Assembly: GCA_017882065.1 (NCBI GenBank)
Contig: JADGQD010000046.1
Location: 1 to 11,854, forward strand
Reading direction: 5' to 3'
Length of the DNA: 11,854 nucleotides
From: Anaerolineales bacterium
GTDB taxonomy: Bacteria > Chloroflexota > Anaerolineae > Anaerolineales > Villigracilaceae
Below, in pieces: positions 1-5,694 of this stretch. The notes beneath the pieces were generated by a model that did no database searches, had not been told where the DNA came from, and was given only the letters and a program-made list of their open reading frames with translations. Position 1 is the first letter of the stretch. Every line of letters begins with the position of its first letter. Position numbers and translations under genes: made by a program.

Positions 1-827
1 TCGTTAACGCCGCCGGTCCCTGGATTGACGGAACCAACCGGACCCTGGGCCTGCCGACGCATTACGTCGGCCCGACCAAAGGTTCGCACCTGGTTCTCGA
101 TAACCCAGAACTGCGGGATGCCATCGGCGACCACGAGTTCTTCTTCGAAAACAAAGACGGGCGTATCGTGCTCATCATCCCGTTGTTCGACAAAGTGATG
201 ATCGGCACATCCGACCTGCCGATTGAAGACCCTGACTCTGCCCGCTGTACCGAAGAGGAAGTGGACTATTTCATCGAGATGGTGGGGCGCGTCTTCCCCG
301 GCATCAAAGTCAGCCGCGAGCAGATCCTTTTCCGCTTCTCCGGCGTTCGCCCGCTGGCGTACACCAAAGCCAAAAATGCCGGTCAGATCACGCGCGACCA
401 CCACATCCAGGAAGACAAACTGGGGAATATCCCGGTCTACTCGCTGGTGGGCGGAAAATGGACCTCGTTCCGTGCTTTCTCCGAACAGGTGACCGACCGC
501 GCCCTGGCTTTCCTCGACCTGCCGCGCAAAGCCGACACGAAGTCCCTGCCCATAGGCGCGGGGAAAGATGCCGCGCCTATCAAAACCGATCCGCACTACA
601 CGCGCAGTGAAATCGCGGTCATGGCGAAGCGTGAGAAGATTGTCCATCTCGACGACTTGCTCCTGCGCCGCACCTTGCTGGGTTACTTGGGCCAACTCAC
701 CCATCCGCTGGTGGAGGAACTGGCAAACGCTCTCGGCGACGCCCTGGGTTGGAGCGGAACGCAGAAAAATACCGAAGTGGAGCGAGCAATCAAAATTCTG
801 ACGGACAGGCACGGGGTCCATTTGTGA
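1..827 (+). CDS. glpD: Aerobic glycerol-3-phosphate dehydrogenase, C-terminal part (start lies outside the window)
   Basis: FAD-dependent oxidation of sn-glycerol 3-phosphate to dihydroxyacetone phosphate, with electrons passed to the quinone pool at the inner face of the membrane. The reading frame is open from base 3 and gives 274 residues before the TGA at 825-827. Visible family landmarks in order are VNAAGPWID, the GTKGSHLVL-like stretch (here PTKGSHLVL), IPLFDKVMIGTSD, RFSGVRPL, and the FAD-contacting SLVGGKWTSFR. The all-helical C-terminal cap domain follows. Full-length family members have roughly 500-560 residues, so about half is missing to the left. GTG and ATG codons inside the frame, such as 168, are internal. 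The gene ends at a strong intrinsic terminator and is probably the last of its transcription unit. The alternative, the anaerobic GlpA subunit, cannot be excluded without the N-terminal half, but no GlpA-type C-terminal extension is seen. Confidence 0.92.
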   Translation, partial: VNAAGPWIDGTNRTLGLPTHYVGPTKGSHLVLDNPELRDAIGDHEFFFENKDGRIVLIIPLFDKVMIGTSDLPIEDPDSARCTEEEVDYFIEMVGRVFPGIKVSREQILFRFSGVRPLAYTKAKNAGQITRDHHIQEDKLGNIPVYSLVGGKWTSFRAFSEQVTDRALAFLDLPRKADTKSLPIGAGKDAAPIKTDPHYTRSEIAVMAKREKIVHLDDLLLRRTLLGYLGQLTHPLVEELANALGDALGWSGTQKNTEVERAIKILTDRHGVHL

Positions 828-831
828 ACCC

Positions 832-865
832 GCAGGGGCGGCCGGCGGCCGCCCCTGCTTTTTTT
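832..865 (+). terminator. Intrinsic terminator after glpD
   Basis: Perfect 12-bp inverted repeat: GCAGGGGCGGCC at 832-843 pairs with 847-858 across a GGC loop. Seven T residues (859-865) follow at once. It starts 4 bases after the glpD stop codon. The stem core AGGGGCGGCC closely resembles the hairpin at 4451-4476, so this terminator may be a recruited copy of a dispersed palindrome. Confidence 0.9.
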
Positions 866-885
866 GATGGTAAAATTCCATCCTT

Positions 886-1521
886 ATGGCTGACTCCCCT
901 CTCTACAACATCACCTTCCTGCGTCATGGCGAGTCGGTCGGCAACCTGGAAAATCGTTTCCAGGGACATGCCGACTTTCCGCTGACCGAGACCGGTCGTG
1001 CTCAGGCGGGCGCCCTGGCTGAACGCTGGCAGGCCGAGGGTCGCGCCTTTGACCGGGTCTTTTCCAGCCCCCTCGCCCGCGCCCGCGAGACGGCGGAAAT
1101 CGTTTGCGCGGCGCTGAATGCACCGCTCGAACTCGACCCGGATTGGATGGAAATTCACAACGGGCTGCTGGCTGGCCTGAGCGACGAGGAAGCCGCTCAA
1201 TCAGTCCCCCGTCCGGCTTTTATCACCCCGTACACCCACACTGGCAGGACCGGCGAGAGCCGCTGGGAAGTGTACCTGCGCGCCGGGCGGAACATCCAAA
1301 AACTACTTGACAACCCAACCGGACACACCCTTGTGGTGGCACATGGGGGTATCTTAAACATGACCCTGTATGCCATTTTGGGCATCCCGGTGCAAGCCGA
1401 CCACACCGGACCGCATTTTATGTTCCACAACACCACCTTCGCCACGTTCACTTACGAACCGGAACGTCACAATTGGCGCTTGTTGCATTTCGACCACCGT
1501 CCGCACTGGAAGGAAGATTGA
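886..1521 (+). CDS. Histidine phosphatase superfamily protein (phosphoglycerate mutase-like)
   Basis: A 211-residue cytoplasmic protein of the branch-1 histidine phosphatase superfamily. Seen directly: the RHGE motif at residues 13-16 with His14 as the expected phospho-acceptor, QGHADFPLTETGRAQA (about 26-41), SSPLARARETA with Arg65, Glu89 in the DWMEIHNG segment as likely proton donor, and the second catalytic His153 in VVAHGG. These five elements are the complete active-site set, so the enzyme should be active. The substrate cannot be read from sequence. Small-metabolite phosphatases (alpha-ribazole phosphatase, broad-specificity PhoE type) share this layout, while a cofactor-dependent mutase is usually longer. 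The ATG at 886 has no clear Shine-Dalgarno sequence. It lies 20 bases after the upstream terminator, so the gene needs its own promoter. The stop is one base from the GTG of the next gene, which suggests co-transcription. Confidence 0.88.
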   Translation: MADSPLYNITFLRHGESVGNLENRFQGHADFPLTETGRAQAGALAERWQAEGRAFDRVFSSPLARARETAEIVCAALNAPLELDPDWMEIHNGLLAGLSDEEAAQSVPRPAFITPYTHTGRTGESRWEVYLRAGRNIQKLLDNPTGHTLVVAHGGILNMTLYAILGIPVQADHTGPHFMFHNTTFATFTYEPERHNWRLLHFDHRPHWKED

Positions 1522-1522
1522 C

Positions 1523-2620
1523 GTGGAAAATATGAACGTTCTGACATTCGGCGCGGGTGCCCTCGGGACGTATATCGGCGGGTCGCTGGCCCTGGCCGGC
1601 AACCGTGTGGTATTCGTGGAACAGCTCAACGCCGCGCAGGAACTGACCCAACGCGGGCTTGTCCTGGATTTGACCATAGACCGTAGACGATGGACCGGAG
1701 ATGACCCGTCGTCGGCGGTCTATCGTCCATCGTCGGTCGAATTCGTTTCCAGCCTGGATGAAGCCTTGAACAGAGACCCCTTCGATGTCGCCATTTTTGC
1801 TCTGAAATCCTTTGACACCGCCGCCGCACTGGATGGGATGAGGCCCCACGCGGACCGACTCCCGCCCATCTTATGTCTTTCCAACGGTGTGGACAACGAA
1901 CCGGCCCTCGCCGCCGTTCTGGGTGAGGACAAAGTCATCGCCGGGACGGTCACCTCCTCGGTGGGACGCCGCGGTGTGGGTGACATTGTTCTCGAACGCC
2001 TGCGCGGGGTCGGCGTGGCAGACAGGCATCCACTCTCATTGTTCGTAGCAGAGGCACTCAACGTGGCAGGATTGAACGCCCATCTCTTCCTGCGCGCCGC
2101 TGATATGAAGTGGTCCAAGATGCTGACCAACCTGCCGGCCAATGCCACCGCCGCCATCCTGAACATGACCGCCGCGGAAGTGTTCGCCCACCCCGGCTTG
2201 TTCCGGCTGGAGATGCGCATGCTGCGCGAAGCCCTGGCCGTGATGCGAGCCAACCGCCTCCACGTGGTGGACCTGCCGCGCGTACCCGTCCGGGCGCTCG
2301 GGCTGGGGACACGCCTGCCGGAGTTTGTCGCCCGCCCCTTGATGCTGAAAGCCGTCGGCGGTGGACGCGGCGGCAAGATGCCGTCCTTCCACATTGACCT
2401 TTATTCAGGTAGGGGAAGGTCGGAGGTGGACTGGTTGAACGGCGCGGTTGTCCGTTACGGGGAAAAAGCGAGTGTGCCGACGCCGGTCAACAAACTGCTT
2501 ACCGAGACTCTCCTGGCGCTCACCAAAGGCGAACTTCCCCTGGAGACTTATTCCCATCAACCGGAGAAATTCATTTCCCTCATTTCGACGCTCCGCGTCG
2601 GAACGCCTGATGGACGCTAG
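1523..2620 (+). CDS. Ketopantoate reductase (ApbA/PanE) family protein with repeat-derived insertion
   Basis: NADPH-dependent reductase family whose founding member makes pantoate for coenzyme A. Many relatives act on other 2-oxo acids, so I give no symbol. GTG 1523 is chosen because AGGAAG at 1511-1516 lies 6 bases before it. ATG 1532, in the same frame, is the alternative. Numbering from ATG 1532 (362 residues): the Rossmann motif GAGALG is at residues 7-12, LKSFDT at 91-96, NGV at 118-120, and the catalytic-helix segment MKWSKMLTNLPANATAAILN has Lys196 and Asn200 where the family's active-site Lys and Asn are expected. SEVDWLNGAVVRYG follows near the C-terminus. Oddities: residues about 47-69 are encoded by a heptamer-periodic palindrome and look like an insertion into the loop between the first strands of the NADPH domain. 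The last dozen codons and the stop come from a second repeat element. At 362 residues it is longer than the usual 300 or so. Confidence 0.85.
   Translation: MENMNVLTFGAGALGTYIGGSLALAGNRVVFVEQLNAAQELTQRGLVLDLTIDRRRWTGDDPSSAVYRPSSVEFVSSLDEALNRDPFDVAIFALKSFDTAAALDGMRPHADRLPPILCLSNGVDNEPALAAVLGEDKVIAGTVTSSVGRRGVGDIVLERLRGVGVADRHPLSLFVAEALNVAGLNAHLFLRAADMKWSKMLTNLPANATAAILNMTAAEVFAHPGLFRLEMRMLREALAVMRANRLHVVDLPRVPVRALGLGTRLPEFVARPLMLKAVGGGRGGKMPSFHIDLYSGRGRSEVDWLNGAVVRYGEKASVPTPVNKLLTETLLALTKGELPLETYSHQPEKFISLISTLRVGTPDGR
1672..1738. repeat. Heptamer-periodic palindromic repeat inside the reductase gene
   Basis: The left half reads as 7-base units beginning GAC: GACCATA, GACCGTA, GACGATG, GACCGGA (1672-1699). 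The right half is the same pattern on the other strand, with units ending in GTC: CGTCGTC, GGCGGTC, TATCGTC, CATCGTC (1707-1734), then GGTC. The strongest inverted pair is GACGATGGAC (1686-1695) with GTCCATCGTC (1725-1734). It is translated in frame as an Arg/Asp/Ser-rich stretch of about 22 residues with no stop codon. Confidence 0.8.
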
Positions 2621-2659
2621 AGCGTCCAAGCTGGGGTCGCAACGCAGAGCATCGTGACC
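2583..2659. repeat. Triple-hairpin dispersed repeat element spanning the reductase stop codon
   Basis: Three consecutive hairpins. The first pairs 2583-2591 with 2595-2603 (core CGACGC/GCGTCG, loop TCC, one G-T pair). The second pairs TGGACGCT at 2611-2618 with AGCGTCCA at 2621-2628. The third is imperfect, 2635-2645 with 2649-2659, 8 of 11 paired, loop AGA. The ACGCTCCGCGT and GGACGCT..AGCGTCC cores resemble a REP-like element known from many bacterial genomes, from memory. The stop TAG (2618-2620) lies at the tip of the second hairpin. There is no T-run, so it is not a canonical terminator. Confidence 0.7.
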
Positions 2660-2692
2660 AGAAAACAACCAGAAATTTCTCGCCCGCCTTTC

Positions 2693-2723
2693 TTAACCCT
2701 TCGTGTTCCTTTGTGCCTATAAT
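2693..2723 (+). promoter_or_regulatory. Possible promoter placing the kinase start near the transcript 5' end
   Basis: Consensus TATAAT at 2718-2723, with TTAACC at 2693-2698 as the only -35 candidate (4 of 6, but a 19-base spacer, which is long). Transcription would begin about 2730, only some 6 bases before ATG 2736. No Shine-Dalgarno sequence precedes that ATG, so a leaderless or nearly leaderless mRNA fits what is seen. Confidence 0.35.
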
Positions 2724-2735
2724 GGTTAATCTCCT

Positions 2736-4442
2736 ATGAACAATAAAATCCAACCTGTCACCCCACGCGATACTGTCGAAGTCAACCTGCCGGATGGTGG
2801 CGTTCTTTCCGGGCCACGGGGCGCAACCGCCGGGGAATTTTTGCAGGCAGACCCCGGGGCCGGCCCCGCGCCGCTGGTGGCGGCCATCGTCAACGGCGAC
2901 CTGCGCGAGTTGACCTTCCCTATCAAAATGGATGCCAGCCTGGCCCCCGTCAGCATGTCCGACGCTGACGGGGCGCGCGTTTACCGCCGCTCGTTGACCT
3001 TCCTACTGGAAACCGCTTTCGTAGCGCTCTTCCCGGAGGCTGTCCTCATCATTGACCATTCCATCTCGTCGGGCGGCTACTATTGCCACGTCAACGGACG
3101 CCCGGTGCTCAATCGGTCCGAACTCCAGCGGCTGGAAGCGGAAATGAAGCGGCTGGTGGATGCCAACCTGCCCTTCCTGCGCCGCGAAATCCCGGTGGCG
3201 GAGGCCATCGTCTATTTTGAGAAAGAGAACTATCCCGATAAAGTCAGCCTGCTGCGGCACCGGCGCAAACCCTACGTCACGCTTTACAGCATCGGCGAGC
3301 ACATGGACTACCACCACGGCTATATGGTGCCCTCCACTGGTTACTTGAAGTGGTTGGCCCTGAACCCGGCCGATAGCGGCTTCACCCTGCGCTACCCGCG
3401 CCGGCGCGCCCCCACCACCATCGCGCCCATCGAAGACTATCCCAAACTGATGGCTACTTTCCACCAGTACGGGCAATGGCTGGAACGTCTGGGGATTGAC
3501 AACGTGGGGGCCTTGAACGATGCCATCGAAGGCGGGCGCAGCCGCGAAATCATCCTCGTGTCGGAGGCCCTGCACGAACAAAATATCACCGACATCGCCC
3601 GTCAGATTGCCCACCGCCGCAGGGAAGCGCGTATCGTGCTCATCTCCGGGCCTTCGTCTTCCGGCAAGACCACCTTTTCGCGGCGGCTGGCTATCCAACT
3701 GCTGGCGCTGGGCCTTTCACCCTTTGCCCTCGAACTCGACAGTTATTTCGTTGACCGCGAGAAAACGCCGCTCGACGAAAAGGGCCAGTTCAACTTCGAG
3801 GCGCTGGAAGCCCTCGATCTCAACCAGCTTGGCGGCCACCTGACCCGTCTCATCGCCGGGGAGACGGTGACCCTGCCGCGCTACGACTTCAAGGTGGGCC
3901 GACAGGTGACCGGGGATGCGGTGCAACTGACCCCCGACCAGATCATCATCCTGGAGGGCATCCACGGGCTGGACCCCCGCCTGCTCCCCGGATCCTTGTC
4001 TGGGCGCGCTTTCCGCATCTATGGCGCAGCGCTGACGCAGCTCAACCTCGACCGCCACAACCGCGTCTCCACCGCCGACACGCGTCTCATCCGGCGCATC
4101 GTGCGGGACGCACGCGAGCGCGGCTATACCGCTCAACAGACGATTTCCCGCTGGGAATCGGTGCGGCGCGGCGAGGAGCTGTATATCTTCCCCTACCAGG
4201 AAAATGCCGACGTCATGTTCAACTCGGCCCTGGTCTATGAAATGTCGGCCCTCCAACCGCTGGCCGAGCCGCTCCTGCGCCAGGTGCCGCGCGGCACACC
4301 CGAATTCATCGAGGCCAAACGCCTGCTGGCGTTTCTTGAGTGGTTCCTACCCGTGGATACGGATTTGATCCCGGATAACTCGATCTTGCGCGAGTTCATT
4401 GGGGGCTCGATCTTGCAAGATTTCAAGATCTGGAAAGCGTAA
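2736..4442 (+). CDS. Nucleoside kinase: TGS domain + ThrRS-like second domain + uridine kinase domain
   Basis: A 568-residue multidomain protein, probably an ATP-dependent nucleoside (uridine-type) kinase in the cytoplasm. Residues about 13-75 look like a TGS domain (VEVNLPDG start, LVAAIVNGDLREL). Residues about 80-230 resemble the second additional domain of threonyl-tRNA synthetase (HSISSGGYYCHV; EHMDYHHGYMVPSTG with clustered His). Residues about 295-500 form a P-loop kinase: Walker A GPSSSGKT at 305-312, ELDSYFVDRE at 334-343 where uridine kinases carry their catalytic Asp, FNFEALEALD, PRYDF, and Walker-B-like QIIILEGIHGLDP at 402-414. This three-part arrangement is a known family of TGS-uridine kinase proteins, although the role of the tRNA-synthetase-like half is unsettled. 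All kinase motifs are intact. ATG 2736 is the start that keeps the TGS domain whole. It shows no Shine-Dalgarno sequence but has TATAAT 12 bases upstream. An inter-gene hairpin and mntP follow. Confidence 0.88.
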   Translation: MNNKIQPVTPRDTVEVNLPDGGVLSGPRGATAGEFLQADPGAGPAPLVAAIVNGDLRELTFPIKMDASLAPVSMSDADGARVYRRSLTFLLETAFVALFPEAVLIIDHSISSGGYYCHVNGRPVLNRSELQRLEAEMKRLVDANLPFLRREIPVAEAIVYFEKENYPDKVSLLRHRRKPYVTLYSIGEHMDYHHGYMVPSTGYLKWLALNPADSGFTLRYPRRRAPTTIAPIEDYPKLMATFHQYGQWLERLGIDNVGALNDAIEGGRSREIILVSEALHEQNITDIARQIAHRRREARIVLISGPSSSGKTTFSRRLAIQLLALGLSPFALELDSYFVDREKTPLDEKGQFNFEALEALDLNQLGGHLTRLIAGETVTLPRYDFKVGRQVTGDAVQLTPDQIIILEGIHGLDPRLLPGSLSGRAFRIYGAALTQLNLDRHNRVSTADTRLIRRIVRDARERGYTAQQTISRWESVRRGEELYIFPYQENADVMFNSALVYEMSALQPLAEPLLRQVPRGTPEFIEAKRLLAFLEWFLPVDTDLIPDNSILREFIGGSILQDFKIWKA

Positions 4443-4450
4443 GTTTTGGA

Positions 4451-4476
4451 TAGGGGCGACCAGCCGGTCGCCCCTA
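4451..4476. repeat. Intergenic hairpin of the AGGGGCGRCC family between the nucleoside kinase gene and mntP
   Basis: Perfect 11-bp inverted repeat TAGGGGCGACC (4451-4461) / 4466-4476 with loop AGCC. It fills most of the 45-base gap and has no T-run, so it is unlikely to terminate strongly. Its core differs from the glpD terminator stem by a paired change (G-C at one step becomes A-T), the signature of a palindromic repeat family that keeps its pairing. Confidence 0.8.
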
Positions 4477-4487
4477 CGCGAGGTGAC

Positions 4488-5048
4488 ATGAATTTCATCG
4501 AAGTCTTTCTCATCGCCCTCAGCATGGCCATGGACGCCTTCGCCGTCTGTCTCGGCGCGGGGGCGCAGGAGCAGACCTCCGGTCCGCGGCCGACCTTCCG
4601 GCTGGCATTCCACTTCGGACTGTTCCAGTTCCTGATGCCGGTGCTCGGCTGGTTTGCCGGTGTGACGATTGAGCGCACCATCGCCGCCTATGACCATTGG
4701 ATCGCCTTTGGCTTGCTGGCCTTCGTGGGCGGGCGCATGGTCTGGTCCGGTTTCCATTCGGAGGAAGAAGATAAGAAAAACGACCCGTCCCGCGGCTGGA
4801 CGCTGGTACTGCTCTCGATTGCGGTCAGCATTGACGCGCTGGCCGTCGGCCTCAGCCTGGGAATTATCGGCGTGATCATCTGGGCTCCGGCAGTGGTCAT
4901 CGGCATCGTGACCGGGCTGGTCTCCTGGTTGGGCCTGCGGTTGGGGAATACACTGGGCGAAAAGTTCGGCAAACGGATGGAGATCGTCGGGGGAATTATC
5001 CTGATTCTGCTCGGGGTCAGGATTTTGATGGCACATTTGCTGGCATAG
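4488..5048 (+). CDS. mntP: Manganese efflux pump MntP
   Basis: A 186-residue integral membrane protein that exports Mn2+ from the cytoplasm. The length matches the family. Two homologous halves each carry the family's acidic transmembrane motif: ALSMAMDAFAVCLG with Asp16, and LSIAVSIDALAVGLSLG with Asp116. About six hydrophobic segments are visible (roughly 3-22, 39-60, 68-88, 104-125, 130-150, 165-185). A charged cytoplasmic loop SEEEDKKNDPSR at 91-102 separates the halves. ATG 4488 is chosen because GAGG at 4480-4483 precedes it by 4 bases and the protein then begins exactly as the family does. The frame runs further up to a TTG, but those codons lie in the intergenic hairpin. I looked for the manganese riboswitch (yybP-ykoY type) common upstream of this gene. 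The 45-base gap cannot hold one. Confidence 0.92.
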   Translation: MNFIEVFLIALSMAMDAFAVCLGAGAQEQTSGPRPTFRLAFHFGLFQFLMPVLGWFAGVTIERTIAAYDHWIAFGLLAFVGGRMVWSGFHSEEEDKKNDPSRGWTLVLLSIAVSIDALAVGLSLGIIGVIIWAPAVVIGIVTGLVSWLGLRLGNTLGEKFGKRMEIVGGIILILLGVRILMAHLLA

Positions 5049-5066
5049 GAAAAGCTGCATGGCTGG

Positions 5067-5095
5067 TTGATTCAGGGGGGATATTTTGCTATACT
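5067..5095 (+). promoter_or_regulatory. Extended -10 promoter for the HIT gene
   Basis: TTGATT (5067-5072), an exact 17-base spacer, then TATACT (5090-5095) preceded by TGC, giving an extended -10. This is the best sigma-70-type promoter in the window. Initiation near 5102 would give a leader of about 155 nt before the HIT start codon. It lies directly downstream of mntP and marks the left edge of the low-GC block. Confidence 0.6.
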
Positions 5096-5154
5096 GATTA
5101 CAGACTGATGCCTGCACAGTCCTGCGCCAGCAGGAAATAATTGACCGTAATCAG
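5094..5154 (+). other. Structured 5' leader of the HIT gene
   Basis: CTGATTAC (5094-5101) is an exact inverted repeat of GTAATCAG (5147-5154). Inside is a perfect small hairpin, TCCTGC/GCAGGA around GCCA (5120-5135). GACTG (5103-5107) can instead pair with CAGTC (5117-5121), and AGACT (5102-5106) with AGTCT (5161-5165), so alternative folds exist. The outer repeat overlaps the -10 end and the start site and could also be an operator. No known riboswitch class is recognised. Confidence 0.4.
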
Positions 5155-5180
5155 ACCAGAAGTCTCTAGGTCGCTGAGCC

Positions 5181-5210
5181 ACCCAATGGCTGATGAACAA
5201 CGAGTTGGAT
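5181..5210. repeat. Left copy of direct repeat ending in a GTTRRRY heptamer
   Basis: TGAACAACGAGTTGGAT at 5194-5210 matches 14 of 17 bases of the copy at 8266-8282. Its last seven bases, GTTGGAT (5204-5210), fit the integron core consensus GTTRRRY. ACCCAAT at 5181-5187 is near-complementary to it (five pairs, one T-G, one mismatch) and sits at the same offset as its counterpart in the right copy. It lies inside the HIT leader. Confidence 0.5.
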
Positions 5211-5256
5211 GGTTAATGCGGAAATTCAATCTGGAGGATGAATAAGGAAATGAATT

Positions 5257-5658
5257 ATGAGCGATTGCATATTCTGTAAAATAGTTGAAGGTAAAGCAAG
5301 GTCATGGAAAGTATATGAAAATGAAAGCGTTTATGCTTTCTTAGACAATCATCCCGTAAATGAATACCATACATTGGTTATCCCAAAAAAACATTACGAG
5401 AATATATTTGATATTCCTGAAAATAAACTGAAAGAAGTAATGGCTGTGGTAAAAATACTGGTTACGTTATTCAACAGCAAATTGGGAATTAATAATGTGC
5501 AGATCATAAACAGTTCTGGGTTTGAAGCACAACAAGACGTTTTCCATGCTCATTTCCATATCGTGCCAAGAAAAAAGGGGGACAATCAAGATATTAACTG
5601 GATAATCCATCCTGAATGGGTTGAGAAATATGATCAATTATTGGAAAAATTGAAATAA
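5257..5658 (+). CDS. HIT-family (histidine triad) nucleotide hydrolase
   Basis: A 133-residue cytoplasmic protein of the HIT superfamily, whose Hint-type members hydrolyse purine nucleoside phosphoramidates and whose Fhit-type members cleave dinucleoside polyphosphates. Seen directly: N-terminal CIFCKI with Cys4 and Cys7, which together with His46 and His97 are the usual zinc ligands, FLDNHPVNEYHTLVIPKKHYENI, and the active-site triad HAHFHIV at 97-103 (His97, His99, His101, with His99 the expected nucleophile). Length and order match bacterial Hint proteins. AAGGAAA at 5244-5250 is 6 bases before ATG 5257. Base composition is strikingly different from the flanks: the 60-base line starting at 5281 counts 20 G+C, against about 42 of 60 in the kinase gene. 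This points to recent acquisition. The amidase gene follows after 36 bases. Confidence 0.9.
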   Translation: MSDCIFCKIVEGKARSWKVYENESVYAFLDNHPVNEYHTLVIPKKHYENIFDIPENKLKEVMAVVKILVTLFNSKLGINNVQIINSSGFEAQQDVFHAHFHIVPRKKGDNQDINWIIHPEWVEKYDQLLEKLK

Positions 5659-5694
5659 TACTGGATGTCTCGTCACGAAGCATGAGGTTTATAT

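Noticed and set aside
871..876. TAAAAT before the histidine phosphatase as a -10 box
   Set aside because: The -35 region would fall inside the glpD terminator stem and has no similarity to TTGACA. The gene needs a promoter, but I cannot place it.
1720..2394. 224-codon open frame on the - strand opposite the reductase gene
   Set aside because: Arg/Ser/Ala/Pro-rich translation with no recognisable motif, and the + strand frame carries all the conserved reductase motifs. It is a high-GC antisense shadow.
3003..3698. 231-codon open frame on the - strand opposite the nucleoside kinase
   Set aside because: Composition-driven shadow. The + strand frame holds the TGS and P-loop motifs.
4443..4487. 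Manganese (yybP-ykoY) riboswitch before mntP
   Set aside because: The gap is only 45 bases and is mostly one simple hairpin. The conserved riboswitch loops are absent.
5108..5140. Ten-codon leader peptide MPAQSCASRK in the HIT leader
   Set aside because: It starts about 6 bases from the predicted transcript start with no ribosome binding site, and has no run of regulatory codons or attenuator-like T-run.
5238..5279. 13-codon ORF (MNKEMNYERLHIL) overlapping the HIT start in another frame
   Set aside because: GGAGG abuts the ATG with no spacer, so it cannot act properly. The AAGGAAA nearer the HIT ATG is the functional site.
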